NCBI RefSeq assembly: GCF_019947135.1
Contig: NZ_JAGSHT010000015.1
Coordinates: 1-64,000 of the forward strand
Length of the DNA: 64,000 nucleotides
Origin: Occultella gossypii
GTDB taxonomy: Bacteria; Actinomycetota; Actinomycetes; Actinomycetales; Beutenbergiaceae
Direction: 5' to 3'
Part shown: piece after piece, positions 16,454 through 25,451 of the stretch
Layout of the letters: every line of letters begins with the position of its first letter
Position numbering within the stretch: the stretch's first letter is position 1
Translations under genes and position numbers: made by a program
The notes under the pieces: generated by a model
What the model was told of the DNA's origin: nothing
The model's database searches: none
What the model saw: the letters and a program-made list of their open reading frames with translations, nothing else

Positions 16454-17607
16454 CGGCGTTCCATTCCGTCTTGGGCGTCGTCGTGACCCGACGTCACCGG
16501 TGTACTCAACCACGCCGCGAGTGCCCGCGTGCAGGTGCTGATCTCGTCGACGGCCACCTGTTCGTCATCGGCGTGGGCGAGCATCGGATCGCCGGGGCCG
16601 AAGTTCACGGCAGGGATCCCGAGTTCGGTGAACCGGGCCACGTCCGTCCAGCCGTACTTCGGCCCGGCCACGCCGCCGGTCACGGCAGTGACCGCCTGCA
16701 GGAAGTCGACGGCGGCCGGGTGGTTCAGCCCCGGCCGGGCGCCCGCTGCGGCGTCGACGAGGGTGACATCGAACGAGTCGAACACCTCCTGCACGTGCGC
16801 GAATGCCTGCTCCGGGGTGGCCGACGGCGCAAACCGGTAGTTCACGGTCACCACACACTCGTCCGGGATCATGTTGCCTGCGATGCCGCCGCTGATCGCC
16901 ACCGCGTTCAGCCCTTCCCGGTACACCAGCCCGTCCACGTCCACCTCGGCAGGGGTGTACCGGGCGAGCCGGTGCAGCACCTCGGCCGCGTCGTGGATGG
17001 CGTTGTGCCCCTTCCAGGCCCGGGCCGAGTGCGCGGTGGTGCCGTGGGTCCGGATGTCGGCCCGGAGGGTGCCGTTGCAGCCACCCTCGATCCCCCCGGC
17101 GGTGGGTTCCCCGAGCACCGCGAAGTCCGCGGCGAGCCACTCCGGATGGGTGCGGACCACGCGGCCCAGGCCGTTCAGGTCCGCCTCGACCTCCTCGTGG
17201 TCGTAGAACACCCAGGTGACGTCCTTGCCCGGCTCGGGCAGTGTCATGGCCAGGTACAGCGCGACGGCGACCCCGCCCTTCATGTCGACCGTGCCGCGCC
17301 CCCAGAGCAACGGTCCACCGTCGGGCGCGGTGCGCAGCTGGGTCGGCAGGTTGCCCTGGATCGGCACGGTGTCCAGGTGTCCGGCGATCACCACCCGTTG
17401 TGCCCGGCCGAGCCGGGTCCGCGCCAACACCGTGTCGCCGTCGCGCAGCACCTCCAGGTGCGGGGCCGATCTGAGCAGTGCCTCCACCGCATCGGCGAGG
17501 GCACGTTCGTCGCCGCTGACGCTGGGGATGTCACAGATCGCGCGGGTCAGGGCGACCACGTCGGCGATCGCCGGATCGGGCAGGCGCACGGGCGCAGGTT
17601 CGAGCAT
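16450..17607 (-). CDS. dapE: Succinyl-diaminopimelate desuccinylase
   Basis: A 385-residue M20A-family di-zinc enzyme that hydrolyses N-succinyl-LL-2,6-diaminopimelate in lysine and peptidoglycan-precursor synthesis. Motifs seen: GHLDTVP near 76-82 (first metal His and Asp), [13 protein letters not shown] near 102-114, and DHEEVEA with the catalytic Glu near 135. The lid domain (about 175-290) separates the two halves of the catalytic domain. Gene context with a LOG protein supports DapE over other M20 hydrolases. Its ATG is preceded by TAGGCT at a 7-base distance. It is divergent from the desaturase gene across about 180 bases. Confidence 0.9.
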   Translation of the reverse strand: MLEPAPVRLPDPAIADVVALTRAICDIPSVSGDERALADAVEALLRSAPHLEVLRDGDTVLARTRLGRAQRVVIAGHLDTVPIQGNLPTQLRTAPDGGPLLWGRGTVDMKGGVAVALYLAMTLPEPGKDVTWVFYDHEEVEADLNGLGRVVRTHPEWLAADFAVLGEPTAGGIEGGCNGTLRADIRTHGTTAHSARAWKGHNAIHDAAEVLHRLARYTPAEVDVDGLVYREGLNAVAISGGIAGNMIPDECVVTVNYRFAPSATPEQAFAHVQEVFDSFDVTLVDAAAGARPGLNHPAAVDFLQAVTAVTGGVAGPKYGWTDVARFTELGIPAVNFGPGDPMLAHADDEQVAVDEISTCTRALAAWLSTPVTSGHDDAQDGMERR

Positions 17608-17614
17608 GTTCGCG

Positions 17615-17620
17615 AGCCTA
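17615..17620 (-). promoter_or_regulatory. -10-like hexamer for dapE
   Basis: TAGGCT on the minus strand, 7 bases before the dapE ATG; predicts a leaderless dapE-LOG mRNA. Confidence 0.45.
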
Positions 17621-17787
17621 ACGGCCGATGCCTGGCGGCGGGCATCCGCCGGCTCGCCGCCGGGGCGGCAATGGGGCTACCCCTACCTCGGTTCGGGTGC
17701 CGCCCTGATCGCCCGGCGTCGGATCTCCGCAGAGGCTGGAGACACACCCCTTCCCGGCCATGCGCCCAGACCTCAGAACGGACACAC

Positions 17788-18855
17788 ATGACAGTCGCCG
17801 CGCCCTCCCGCCCACATGCCCGACCGACCAGCGACTACCACGAGCTGGCCCGCCAGGTCCGGGAGGCGGGCCTGTTGCGCCGTCGGCCGCTCTACTACGC
17901 CGCGAAGATGTCCGGACTGCTGGCGGCGTACGTGGTGACCGGGTGGGCGTTCGTGACCATCGGTGCGTCCTGGTGGCAGCTCGCTCTCGCCGTCGGGCTC
18001 GGGGTGCTGCTGACCCAGACCGCCTACCTCTCCCACGATGCCGCGCACCGGCAGATCTTCACGTCCGGTCGGGCGAACGACTGGGCGGCGCTGGTGATCT
18101 CGGACCTGTTCGTCGGGCTGAGCCACGGCTGGTGGCAGCGCAAGCACTCGCGCCACCATGCGAAGCCGAACCAGATCGGTGCCGATCCGGACATCGGGAC
18201 CGGCGCGCTGGTGTTCATCCCCGAGGACGTTCCGACCCGCCGTGGCTTCGCCGCGTGGTTCGTTCGCCGGCAGGGCTGGCTGTTCTTCCCGTTGATCACC
18301 CTGGAGGGTCTGGCCCTGCACGTGACCGCGATCCGTACCGTGTTCGGACGCGAGCCGGTCAAGCACCGGGCCGTGGAGATCACGTTCCTGCTGGTGCGGA
18401 TCGTCGGCTACCTGACCGCCGTGTTCTGGGTCCTGCCGGTCGGCATGGGAGTGGCGTTCGTGGGCGTCCAGCTCGCCGTGTTCGGCTTCTACATGGGTGC
18501 CACGTTCGCGCCGAACCACAAGGGGATGCCCCTCGTCCCGGCGGACGTCCGCATCGACTTCCTGCGCCGACAGGTGCTCATGTCCCGCAACATCTCCGGC
18601 TCGCGCGTGGTGGACGTGGCGATGGGCGGGCTGAACCACCAGATCGAGCACCACCTGTTCCCGAGCATGCCGCGCCCGAGTCTGCGCCGCGCGAAGCCGA
18701 TGGTCCGCGCGTACTGCGCGGCGCGGGGGATCACCTACACCGAAACCACCCTGCTCGGGTCGTACCGGATCGTGGTGCGCTACCTCAATGACGTCGGACT
18801 GGGCCGGATGGACCCGTTCGAGTGCCCGGTGACGGCACAGTTCCGGACCCGGTGA
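17788..18855 (+). CDS. Membrane fatty acid (acyl-CoA) desaturase
   Basis: A 355-residue integral membrane di-iron desaturase. The three histidine boxes are complete: HDAAH at 83-87, HSRHH at 120-124 and HQIEHH at 284-289. The last box, with its extra Q and H, is typical of the linoleoyl-CoA/DesA3-like group rather than the stearoyl-CoA group. Four to five membrane segments surround them (about 42-60, 63-80, 103-118, 208-225, 228-245). It would insert a double bond into membrane fatty acids, often in response to cold. The ATG at 17788 was chosen; a much longer open frame upstream is antisense to dapE. A strong hairpin follows its stop codon. Confidence 0.92.
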   Translation: MTVAAPSRPHARPTSDYHELARQVREAGLLRRRPLYYAAKMSGLLAAYVVTGWAFVTIGASWWQLALAVGLGVLLTQTAYLSHDAAHRQIFTSGRANDWAALVISDLFVGLSHGWWQRKHSRHHAKPNQIGADPDIGTGALVFIPEDVPTRRGFAAWFVRRQGWLFFPLITLEGLALHVTAIRTVFGREPVKHRAVEITFLLVRIVGYLTAVFWVLPVGMGVAFVGVQLAVFGFYMGATFAPNHKGMPLVPADVRIDFLRRQVLMSRNISGSRVVDVAMGGLNHQIEHHLFPSMPRPSLRRAKPMVRAYCAARGITYTETTLLGSYRIVVRYLNDVGLGRMDPFECPVTAQFRTR

Positions 18856-18893
18856 GCCGGTGCCGCGCGGCGCCACACCGCGCGGCCACCGGC
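18856..18893 (+). terminator. Strong intrinsic terminator hairpin after the desaturase gene
   Basis: Starts at the first base after the stop codon. Arm 18856-18870 (GCCGGTG then CCGCGCGG) pairs with 18878-18893 (CCGCGCGG, one bulged C, CACCGGC) around a 7-base loop: 15 pairs with a single bulge. No U-tract follows. Placement and strength make a terminator very likely. Confidence 0.75.
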
Positions 18894-18977
18894 CATCTGC
18901 CCTAGCCTGCCTGGAGCGAGAGAACCGGGCGAGACCGGGGCGAACACGCACCGTGCCTGGTCCGTTGGGGAGGGCCA

Positions 18978-20444
18978 ATGTCAGCGAGTGAGCACGGTGA
19001 CGCACCCGCGGTGAGCCGGCTGAACGCCCGGATCATCGGGATCTGTATCGCGGCGGCCGTCGGGGGCTTCCTGTTCGGCTTCGACACCGCGGTCATCAAC
19101 GGCGCGGTCGACGCGCTCGCCGGCGAGTTCGACCTCGGCGCCGGCCTGAAGGGGTTCGCGGTCTCCTCGGCGCTGATCGGGTGCGCCGTCGGCGCCTGGT
19201 TCGCCGGGCCGGTGGCGAACAAGCTCGGGCGGGTCCCGGTGATGCTGATCGCATCCGTCCTGTTCCTGATCTCGGCGATCGGCTCCGGCCTCGCGTTCGG
19301 GGTGTTCGACCTGATCATCTGGCGGGTGATCGGTGGCTTCGGCGTCGGCGCAGCCTCGGTGATCGCCCCCGCCTACATCGCCGAGGTCTCCCCCGCCCAC
19401 GTCCGCGGCCGCCTCGGGTCGCTCCAGCAGCTCGCGATCGTCACCGGCATCTTCGTGGCCCTGCTCTCCGACGCACTGCTCGCCAACACCGCGGGCGGAG
19501 CCGCCGAGGAGCTGTGGTTCGGTCAGGCGGCGTGGCGGTGGATGTTCCTGGCGGAGGCCATCCCGGCGGTGCTCTATGGCGTGTTCGCGCTGCGCCTGCC
19601 CGAGTCGCCACGGTTCCTGGTGGCCCGCGGCGAGTATGACAAGGCCTCCGCCGTGCTGCACGACTTCACCGGCGTGGTCGAGGTGAACCTCAAGATCGAG
19701 GAGATCAAGAAGACCCTGAACCAGGAGAAGAAGGAGTCGCTGAGTGACCTGCGCGGGCGCCGGCTCGGACTCAAACCGATCGTCTGGGTCGGCATCCTGC
19801 TCTCGGTCTTCCAGCAGTTCGTCGGCATCAACGTGATCTTCTACTACTCCACGACGCTGTGGCGGTCGGTCGGCTTCGGGGAGTCCGACGCACTCACCAT
19901 CACGGTGATCACGTCCGTCACGAACATCCTGGTCACGATCGTGGCCATCCTGCTCGTGGACCGGGTCGGGCGTCGCCCGATGCTGCTGGTCGGCTCGGTC
20001 GGCATGGCCCTGTCCCTCGGCCTGATGGCGGTGGCGTTCTCGTTCGCCACCATCGTCGACGCCGGTGACGGCACCACCACCGCCGAGCTCGCGGCGCCGT
20101 GGTCCACGGTCGCGCTGGTCGCAGCGAACGTGTTCGTGGTGGCGTTCGGTGCCACCTGGGGACCGCTCGTGTGGGTGCTGCTCGGCGAGATCTTCCCCAA
20201 CTCCATCCGCGCCGGCGCGCTCGCCGTCGCGGCCGCGGCGCAGTGGGCGGCGAACTTCCTGGTCTCGACCACGTTCCCGGTCCTGGCCGACGTCGGCCTC
20301 ACCCTCGCGTACGGCATCTACGCCGTGATGGCCGCACTCTCGTTCTTCTTCGTCTGGTTCAAGATCCCCGAGACGAAGGGACGGGAACTGGAGGACATGG
20401 ACGAGAACCTCGTGGTCCGCCGAGGACGCATCCAGGCGACCTGA
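18978..20444 (+). CDS. Sugar porter family MFS transporter
   Basis: A 488-residue, 12-helix major facilitator protein of the sugar porter family. Signatures include GGFLFGFDTAVINGA in helix 1, the loop 2-3 motif near NKLGRVPVMLIAS, RFLVARGEYDKA after helix 6, FQQFVGINVIFYYSTTLW in helix 7, DRVGRRPMLL after helix 8 and PETKGRELEDM after helix 12. These point to proton-coupled uptake of a monosaccharide or polyol; the exact sugar cannot be read from sequence. GGGGAGGG lies just before the ATG as a strong ribosome binding site. A TAGCCT about 70 bases upstream could be its promoter. Confidence 0.92.
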   Translation: MSASEHGDAPAVSRLNARIIGICIAAAVGGFLFGFDTAVINGAVDALAGEFDLGAGLKGFAVSSALIGCAVGAWFAGPVANKLGRVPVMLIASVLFLISAIGSGLAFGVFDLIIWRVIGGFGVGAASVIAPAYIAEVSPAHVRGRLGSLQQLAIVTGIFVALLSDALLANTAGGAAEELWFGQAAWRWMFLAEAIPAVLYGVFALRLPESPRFLVARGEYDKASAVLHDFTGVVEVNLKIEEIKKTLNQEKKESLSDLRGRRLGLKPIVWVGILLSVFQQFVGINVIFYYSTTLWRSVGFGESDALTITVITSVTNILVTIVAILLVDRVGRRPMLLVGSVGMALSLGLMAVAFSFATIVDAGDGTTTAELAAPWSTVALVAANVFVVAFGATWGPLVWVLLGEIFPNSIRAGALAVAAAAQWAANFLVSTTFPVLADVGLTLAYGIYAVMAALSFFFVWFKIPETKGRELEDMDENLVVRRGRIQAT

Positions 20445-20542
20445 AGACCTCGCACCGGCGTCACCGGGTGGCGCGCGCGGAATAGTCCCTGCCGCCGCGA
20501 GTGTTGAGCCGTACGAACCCAGTACCGACCCGGAGCCGCCCC

Positions 20543-21262
20543 GTGAGTGACCCTGCCCAGTCCGCCGACCATCCCGACGACGACGGGCACCGTGTCCCGA
20601 CCGGCGCCGACGGTGACGTTGGCACCGTGGCCATCCTCGGTGCCGGCCGGGTGGGCACGGCCATCGCCCGGGTGGCGATGAGGGCCGGCTACCAGGTCCG
20701 GCTCGCCGCGTCCGGCGACCCCGCGCTCATCGACCTGATCGCGCAGATCATGGCGCCCGGGGCAGTGACGACCACGGCGGCCGACGCGGTCACGCCCGCG
20801 GAGCTCGTCGTCCTGGCCCTGCCGCTGGGCAAACATGCCACGCTCGACGGCGACGCCCTCGCCGGCAAGGTCGTCGTGGACGCCATGAACTACTGGCCGA
20901 GCACGGACGGTCGCAACCCCGAGCTCGAGGCCGCGCCGAGCACCTCGGAGGTGGTCGCCCGCCACCTGACCCGCTCCGCGGTCGTCAAGACGCTCAACCA
21001 CATCGGCTACCACGACCTCGAGGAACATGGGCTTCCGGCGGGTGCCCCGGGCCGGCGCGCCCTCGGCGTCGCCGGCGACGACCCGGACGCGACGGCGCTC
21101 GTGCGCGGATTCGTGGACCGGCTCGGCTTCGACCCCGTCGACGCGGGTGACCTCGCCGCCGGGGTGCACCTGCAGCCGGGCACGCCGATCTTCAACGGGA
21201 GCCACGACGCCACGGCCCTGTCGACGCTCCTACGCGAGGCACCTGCCGCCGTCGGGCACTGA
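20543..21262 (+). CDS. NADPH-dependent F420 reductase-like oxidoreductase
   Basis: A 239-residue protein with an N-terminal dinucleotide-binding fold (VAILGAGRVGTAIARVA near 32-48) and the F420_oxidored domain, including DAMNYWPSTDGR near 126 and VVKTLNHIGYHDLEEHG near 154. Relatives transfer hydride between NADPH and coenzyme F420, though many in this group have not been tested and some use other cofactors. GTG 20543 was taken as start because CGGAG lies 7 bases upstream; GTG 20501 is an alternative. It converges on the lpdA-like gene, with paired arms spanning the gap. Confidence 0.78.
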   Translation: MSDPAQSADHPDDDGHRVPTGADGDVGTVAILGAGRVGTAIARVAMRAGYQVRLAASGDPALIDLIAQIMAPGAVTTTAADAVTPAELVVLALPLGKHATLDGDALAGKVVVDAMNYWPSTDGRNPELEAAPSTSEVVARHLTRSAVVKTLNHIGYHDLEEHGLPAGAPGRRALGVAGDDPDATALVRGFVDRLGFDPVDAGDLAAGVHLQPGTPIFNGSHDATALSTLLREAPAAVGH

Positions 21263-21269
21263 GACCTTC

Positions 21270-21303
21270 GACCGGCGGCGCGGGCAACCGCGGCGGGCCG
21301 GTC
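21270..21303. terminator. Rod-like inverted repeat between convergent genes
   Basis: GACCGGC at 21270-21276 pairs with GCCGGTC at 21297-21303; inner CGCGG/CCGCG segments can extend the stem. It fills the 39-base gap between the F420-type reductase and the lpdA-like gene and touches the latter's stop codon. Confidence 0.45.
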
Positions 21304-22768
21304 AGCCGCGAGCGTCGTGCAGCGTACGGGCCGCCTCCGCGATCGTGCCGGACAGCGACGGGTAGACCGTGAACGCGCTGGACACCTGGTCCACGGTCAG
21401 CCGGTTGCTGATCGCGAGGGTGATCGGGAAGATCAGCTCGCTGGCCCGCGGCCCTACGACCACACCGCCGATGACCAGCCCCGAGGCGCGGTGGGAGAAC
21501 ATCTTGACGAAGCCCTCGCGGATGCCGAGCATCTTCGCGCGCGGGTTGCGGGCCAGCGGCAGTGTGGTGATCGCGCCACGCACCTCACCGGAGGTGATCC
21601 GGTGCTCGGGGATGCCGACGGTGGCGATCTCCGGGGCCGTGAACACGTTCGCCGACACCTGGCTCAGGTCGAGCGGGGAGACGGCGTCCCCGAGGGAGTG
21701 CCACATGGCGATCCTGCCCTGCATGGCCGCGACCGAGGCGAGGGCGAGCACCCCGGTGCAGTCGCCGGCCGCGTAGACGCCCCGCGCCGTGGTCCGTGAG
21801 ACCCGGTCCACCTGGATGTGGCCGGACTCGCTCACCTTCACCCCGGCGCCCTCCAGCTCCAGGCCCTCGGTGTTCGGGACGGCACCGACGGCGATCAGGC
21901 AGTGCGAGCCCTGCACGACGCGGCCGTCCGCGAGGTCCACCTCGACGCCGTCGCCGACGCGCCGGGCCCCTGCTGCCCGCGAGCGCGAGAGCACCTCCAT
22001 GCCGCGGCGCTTGAACACGGTCTCGATGAGCTCGGCGGCGTCCGGGTCCTCCCCCGGTAGCACCCGGTCCCGGCTGGACACCAGGACCACGTCGGCGCCG
22101 AGCCCGTTGTAGGCGCCGGCGAACTCGGCGCCGGTGACGCCCGAGCCCACCACGATCAGCCGCTCGGGCACCTCGGTCAACTGGTACAGCTGGGTCCAGT
22201 TCAGGATGCGTTCGCCGTCGGGCTCGGCCGTCGGCAGCACCCGGGGGCGGGCGCCGGTGGCGAGCAGCACCACGTCCGCGGGCAGCCGCTGGTCGCCGTA
22301 GCCGGTGCTCGCGATCACCGCGCTCGGGCCGTCCATGCGCCCCTCACCGTCCACCAGGGCGACGCCCTCGCGCTCCAGGCGGGTGCGGATGTCCGCCGAC
22401 TGCGCCTTGGCGAGGTTCAGCACGCGCGCGTCGACGGTCGCGAAATCCGCCTCGAAGGAGCCGGCATGGCCACCGGTGGGCCGGATCCCGAGGTCCGCAG
22501 CCTCCTCGGTGACCGTCATCCACTCCGCGGTGGCGATCAGGGTCTTGGAGGGCACCACGTCGGTCAGGACCGCGGACCCGCCCATGCCCTGCCGCTCCAC
22601 CACGGTGACCTCGGCGCCGAGCTGCCGGGCCACGAGCGCGGCCTCGTAGCCGCCGGGGCCCCCGCCGATGACCACCACCCGGGAGCCCTCACGGGTCGAT
22701 GACCTCCCGACTCCGGACGCGGGCTCGGTGGTCGTGGGCGAAGTCGGGGTGCTCGTCACGTGGGACAT
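21302..22768 (-). CDS. lpdA: NAD(P)H-quinone dehydrogenase, LpdA-like flavoprotein
   Basis: A 488-residue two-dinucleotide-fold flavoprotein. FAD binding is at VVVIGGGPGGYEAALVA (about 31-47), a second Rossmann loop at VVGSGVTGAEFAGAYNGLG (about 206-224), and a dimerisation domain follows from about 370. The usual redox-active CxxxxC pair is absent: the region reads GMGGSAVLTDVVPSK. This fits the M. tuberculosis Rv3303c group, shown to be a quinone reductase rather than lipoamide dehydrogenase. The N-terminal 28 residues are low complexity, so a later start is possible. It is divergent from the purine phosphorylase gene with only 29 bases between starts. Confidence 0.88.
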   Translation of the reverse strand: MSHVTSTPTSPTTTEPASGVGRSSTREGSRVVVIGGGPGGYEAALVARQLGAEVTVVERQGMGGSAVLTDVVPSKTLIATAEWMTVTEEAADLGIRPTGGHAGSFEADFATVDARVLNLAKAQSADIRTRLEREGVALVDGEGRMDGPSAVIASTGYGDQRLPADVVLLATGARPRVLPTAEPDGERILNWTQLYQLTEVPERLIVVGSGVTGAEFAGAYNGLGADVVLVSSRDRVLPGEDPDAAELIETVFKRRGMEVLSRSRAAGARRVGDGVEVDLADGRVVQGSHCLIAVGAVPNTEGLELEGAGVKVSESGHIQVDRVSRTTARGVYAAGDCTGVLALASVAAMQGRIAMWHSLGDAVSPLDLSQVSANVFTAPEIATVGIPEHRITSGEVRGAITTLPLARNPRAKMLGIREGFVKMFSHRASGLVIGGVVVGPRASELIFPITLAISNRLTVDQVSSAFTVYPSLSGTIAEAARTLHDARG

Positions 22769-22784
22769 TGTGCCGTGACGCAGG

Positions 22785-22790
22785 TAGGTT
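22785..22790 (+). promoter_or_regulatory. -10-like hexamer for purine nucleoside phosphorylase
   Basis: TAGGTT ends 7 bases before the GTG start at 22798. Because the lpdA-like start lies only 29 bases away on the other strand, promoter elements of the two genes must overlap the coding ends. Confidence 0.42.
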
Positions 22791-22797
22791 CGGCATC

Positions 22798-23676
22798 GTG
22801 AGCAGTACCGACGCCCCCGTGACCTCTCCCGATCCCGGCCCTGGCACCGACCTGGACGACCCGGCGACCGACCCGTTCGATGCGGCTGCGGCGGCCGCCG
22901 CAGCGATCACCGCCCGCAGTGGTGTACCCCACCATGACGTCGCCCTCGTCCTCGGATCCGGGTGGGGCGAGGCGGCGAACGTGCTCGGCGAGACCGTCGC
23001 CGAGTTCACCGCCGAGGACATCCCCGGCTTCTCCCGGTCCGGGGTGGCCGGGCACGCCGGCACCCTCCGCTCGGTGCGGTTCACCGGCGCCGACGGTGAG
23101 ATCCGCCACGCCCTGGTGCTCGGCGCCCGGACGCACTACTACGAGGGCCGCGGCGTGCGGCGGGTGGCGCACGGGGCGCGCACCGCGGCGGCCGCCGGCG
23201 CCCATACGATCGTGCTCACGAACGGGTGCGGCGGCCTGCACCGCGGGTGGGTTCCGGGTACGCCCGTGCTGATCAGCGACCACCTCAACCTCACCGGCGC
23301 CTCGCCGCTCGAGGGCCCGACCTTCGTGGACCTCACCGACCTGTACTCGGCCCGCCTGCGCGAGGTGGCGAGGTCCGTGGACGACACCCTCGACGAGGGC
23401 GTCTACACCCAGTTCCGCGGCCCCCACTACGAGACGCCCGCCGAGGTGTCGATGGTCAAGCGGCTCGGCGGCGACCTGGTCGGCATGTCCACCGCGTTGG
23501 AGGCGATCGCGGCCCGGCACGCCGGGCTGGAGGTCCTCGGGATCTCGCTGGTCACGAACCTGGCCGCCGGCATCTCGCCGATACCGCTGTCCCACGCGGA
23601 GGTCCTCGACGCCGGGGTCGCCGCCGGTCCGCGGCTCGGCGCGCTGCTGGCCGAGATCGTCCGCAGGATCGCGTGA
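22798..23676 (+). CDS. punA: Purine-nucleoside phosphorylase (trimeric type)
   Basis: A 292-residue phosphorylase converting (deoxy)guanosine or inosine plus phosphate to free base and (deoxy)ribose-1-phosphate. The PNP/MTAP family II motifs are present: ALVLGSGWGEAA near 43 (phosphate site), SRSGVAGHAG near 78, GGLHRGWVPGTPVLISDHLN near 145, and GPHYETPAEVSM near 205 (purine site). The GTG start at 22798 was preferred since upstream residues are unlike the family. Its stop overlaps the start of the sugar-phosphate mutase by one base (TGATG). The deoD-pmmB pair is conserved in mycobacteria. Confidence 0.92.
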   Translation: MSSTDAPVTSPDPGPGTDLDDPATDPFDAAAAAAAAITARSGVPHHDVALVLGSGWGEAANVLGETVAEFTAEDIPGFSRSGVAGHAGTLRSVRFTGADGEIRHALVLGARTHYYEGRGVRRVAHGARTAAAAGAHTIVLTNGCGGLHRGWVPGTPVLISDHLNLTGASPLEGPTFVDLTDLYSARLREVARSVDDTLDEGVYTQFRGPHYETPAEVSMVKRLGGDLVGMSTALEAIAARHAGLEVLGISLVTNLAAGISPIPLSHAEVLDAGVAAGPRLGALLAEIVRRIA

Positions 23677-25451
23677 TGAGCGATCTGGTCACCGCCGCTC
23701 GGGCGTGGATCGACGACGACCCGGATCCGGCCACCGCGGACGAGTTGCGGGAACTGCTCGACCACGCCCTCGGCGACGGGTTCAGCACCGGCGAGCAGCG
23801 GGTGGCCCTGGCCGAGCTCGCGGACCGGTTCTCCGGGCCGCTGGAGTTCGGCACCGCCGGGCTGCGTGGTGCCCTCGGCGCCGGCCCGCACCGGATGAAC
23901 CGGGCCGTGGTGATCCGGGCCGCAGCCGGGCTGGTGCGCTACCTCACCGACGCCCTCGGCACGGCCCCTCGCGTCGTCATCGGCTACGACGCCCGGTTCG
24001 GCTCCAGTGACTTCGCCGCGGACACCGCGGACGTGGCTGCGGCCGCGGGCGGGCACGCGTATCTGCTGCCCGCGGCGCTGCCCACCCCGGTCCTGGCGTT
24101 CGCGGTGCGGCACCTCGACGCCGACGCCGGCGTGATGGTCACCGCCTCCCACAACCCGCCCCAGGACAACGGGTACAAGGTCTATCTCGGTGGCCGGGTG
24201 GTCACGGACGCCGGGCAGGGTGCCCAGATCGTGCCGCCTGCGGACGCGGAGATCTCCGCCCGGATCGCGCGGGTGCCCTCCGTCGCGTCGGTGCCCCGGT
24301 CGGCGGCCGACGCCGCCGCGGCCGGCGGCGTCCGCGAGGTGCTCGGTACCGACATCGTCGACGCGTACGCCGCCCGGGCCACGGCCCTGGTGCCCGACGG
24401 CGTCCCTCGCGAGCTGCGCATCGTCCTCACCCCGCTGCATGGCGTGGGTGGCGCCCTCGCCGGGCGGGTGCTGGCGCAGGCGGGCTTCGCGGACGTCACG
24501 CTCGTCGCCGAGCAGGCCGATCCCGACCCGACGTTCCCGACCGTGGCGTTCCCGAACCCGGAGGAACCCGGCGCCCTCGACCTCGCCCTCGCCACCGCGG
24601 CGCGGGTGGGCGCGGACCTGATCATCGCCAACGACCCGGATGCGGACCGTTGCTCGGTGGCGGTTCCCGACGCCGCCACGGCCACCGGCTGGCGTCAGCT
24701 CACCGGCGACGAGGTCGGTGCCCTGCTCGGGGAGCAGGCGGCCGTCGAGGCGGCCGGCCGTGTGACCACCGCGGGCAACCAGGCCGCCGCGTCCGGTCCG
24801 GGGGTTCTGGCGAACTCGGTCGTGTCCTCCCGGTTGCTGGCGGCCATCGCCGCGCACCACGGGCTCGCGCACCGGGTCACGCTCACCGGCTTCAAGTGGA
24901 TCAGCCGGGTGGACGGGCTCGTCTTCGGTTACGAGGAGGCCCTCGGCTATTGCACCGACCCGGCCGCCGTGCGGGACAAGGACGGCATCACGGCAGCGGT
25001 CCGGATCGCCGCGCTGGCCGCGGACCTGCACGCTCGCGGACGCACCCTCACCGACGGGCTCGACGACCTGGCCCGGCGCCACGGCCTGCACGCGACGGCG
25101 CCGCTGTCCGTCCGGGTCGCGGACCCCAGCCTCATCGCCGCCGCCCAGGACCGGCTCCGCAAGGCGCCGCCGACCACCCTGGCGGGCTCCGCCGTCGCCG
25201 AGGTCGTGGACCTGGCCGAGGGAAGTGCCGACCTGCCGCCCACGGACGGGCTGATCTACCGGACCGAGGCGAACGACCGCGTCATCGTGCGGCCGAGCGG
25301 CACCGAACCGAAGATCAAGTGCTACCTCGAGGTGATCGAGCCGGTCGCGCCGGGTGCGGACCTCGGTCCGGTACGAGCGCGGGCGGCGAGCCGCCTGGAG
25401 CTGCTGAAGGCGGATATCGCCGCGGCGGCCGGGCTGGTCATTCCTGCATGA
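23676..25451 (+). CDS. Alpha-D-phosphohexomutase / candidate phosphopentomutase (PGM2-like)
   Basis: A 591-residue alpha-phosphohexomutase. The phosphoserine loop is TASHNPPQDNGYKVY near 156-170, the metal loop DPDADRCSVA near 322-331, the sugar-specificity loop GYEEALGY near 418, and the phosphate-binding RPSGTEPKIKCYLEV near the C-terminus. It is annotated phosphomannomutase (PmmB) in relatives, but the length and loops resemble the PGM2/PgcA group, whose human member is mainly a phosphopentomutase. Directly coupled to purine nucleoside phosphorylase, converting (deoxy)ribose-1-phosphate to the 5-phosphate is a sensible role (inference). No other phosphopentomutase gene is visible in the window. 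Confidence 0.88.
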   Translation: MSDLVTAARAWIDDDPDPATADELRELLDHALGDGFSTGEQRVALAELADRFSGPLEFGTAGLRGALGAGPHRMNRAVVIRAAAGLVRYLTDALGTAPRVVIGYDARFGSSDFAADTADVAAAAGGHAYLLPAALPTPVLAFAVRHLDADAGVMVTASHNPPQDNGYKVYLGGRVVTDAGQGAQIVPPADAEISARIARVPSVASVPRSAADAAAAGGVREVLGTDIVDAYAARATALVPDGVPRELRIVLTPLHGVGGALAGRVLAQAGFADVTLVAEQADPDPTFPTVAFPNPEEPGALDLALATAARVGADLIIANDPDADRCSVAVPDAATATGWRQLTGDEVGALLGEQAAVEAAGRVTTAGNQAAASGPGVLANSVVSSRLLAAIAAHHGLAHRVTLTGFKWISRVDGLVFGYEEALGYCTDPAAVRDKDGITAAVRIAALAADLHARGRTLTDGLDDLARRHGLHATAPLSVRVADPSLIAAAQDRLRKAPPTTLAGSAVAEVVDLAEGSADLPPTDGLIYRTEANDRVIVRPSGTEPKIKCYLEVIEPVAPGADLGPVRARAASRLELLKADIAAAAGLVIPA

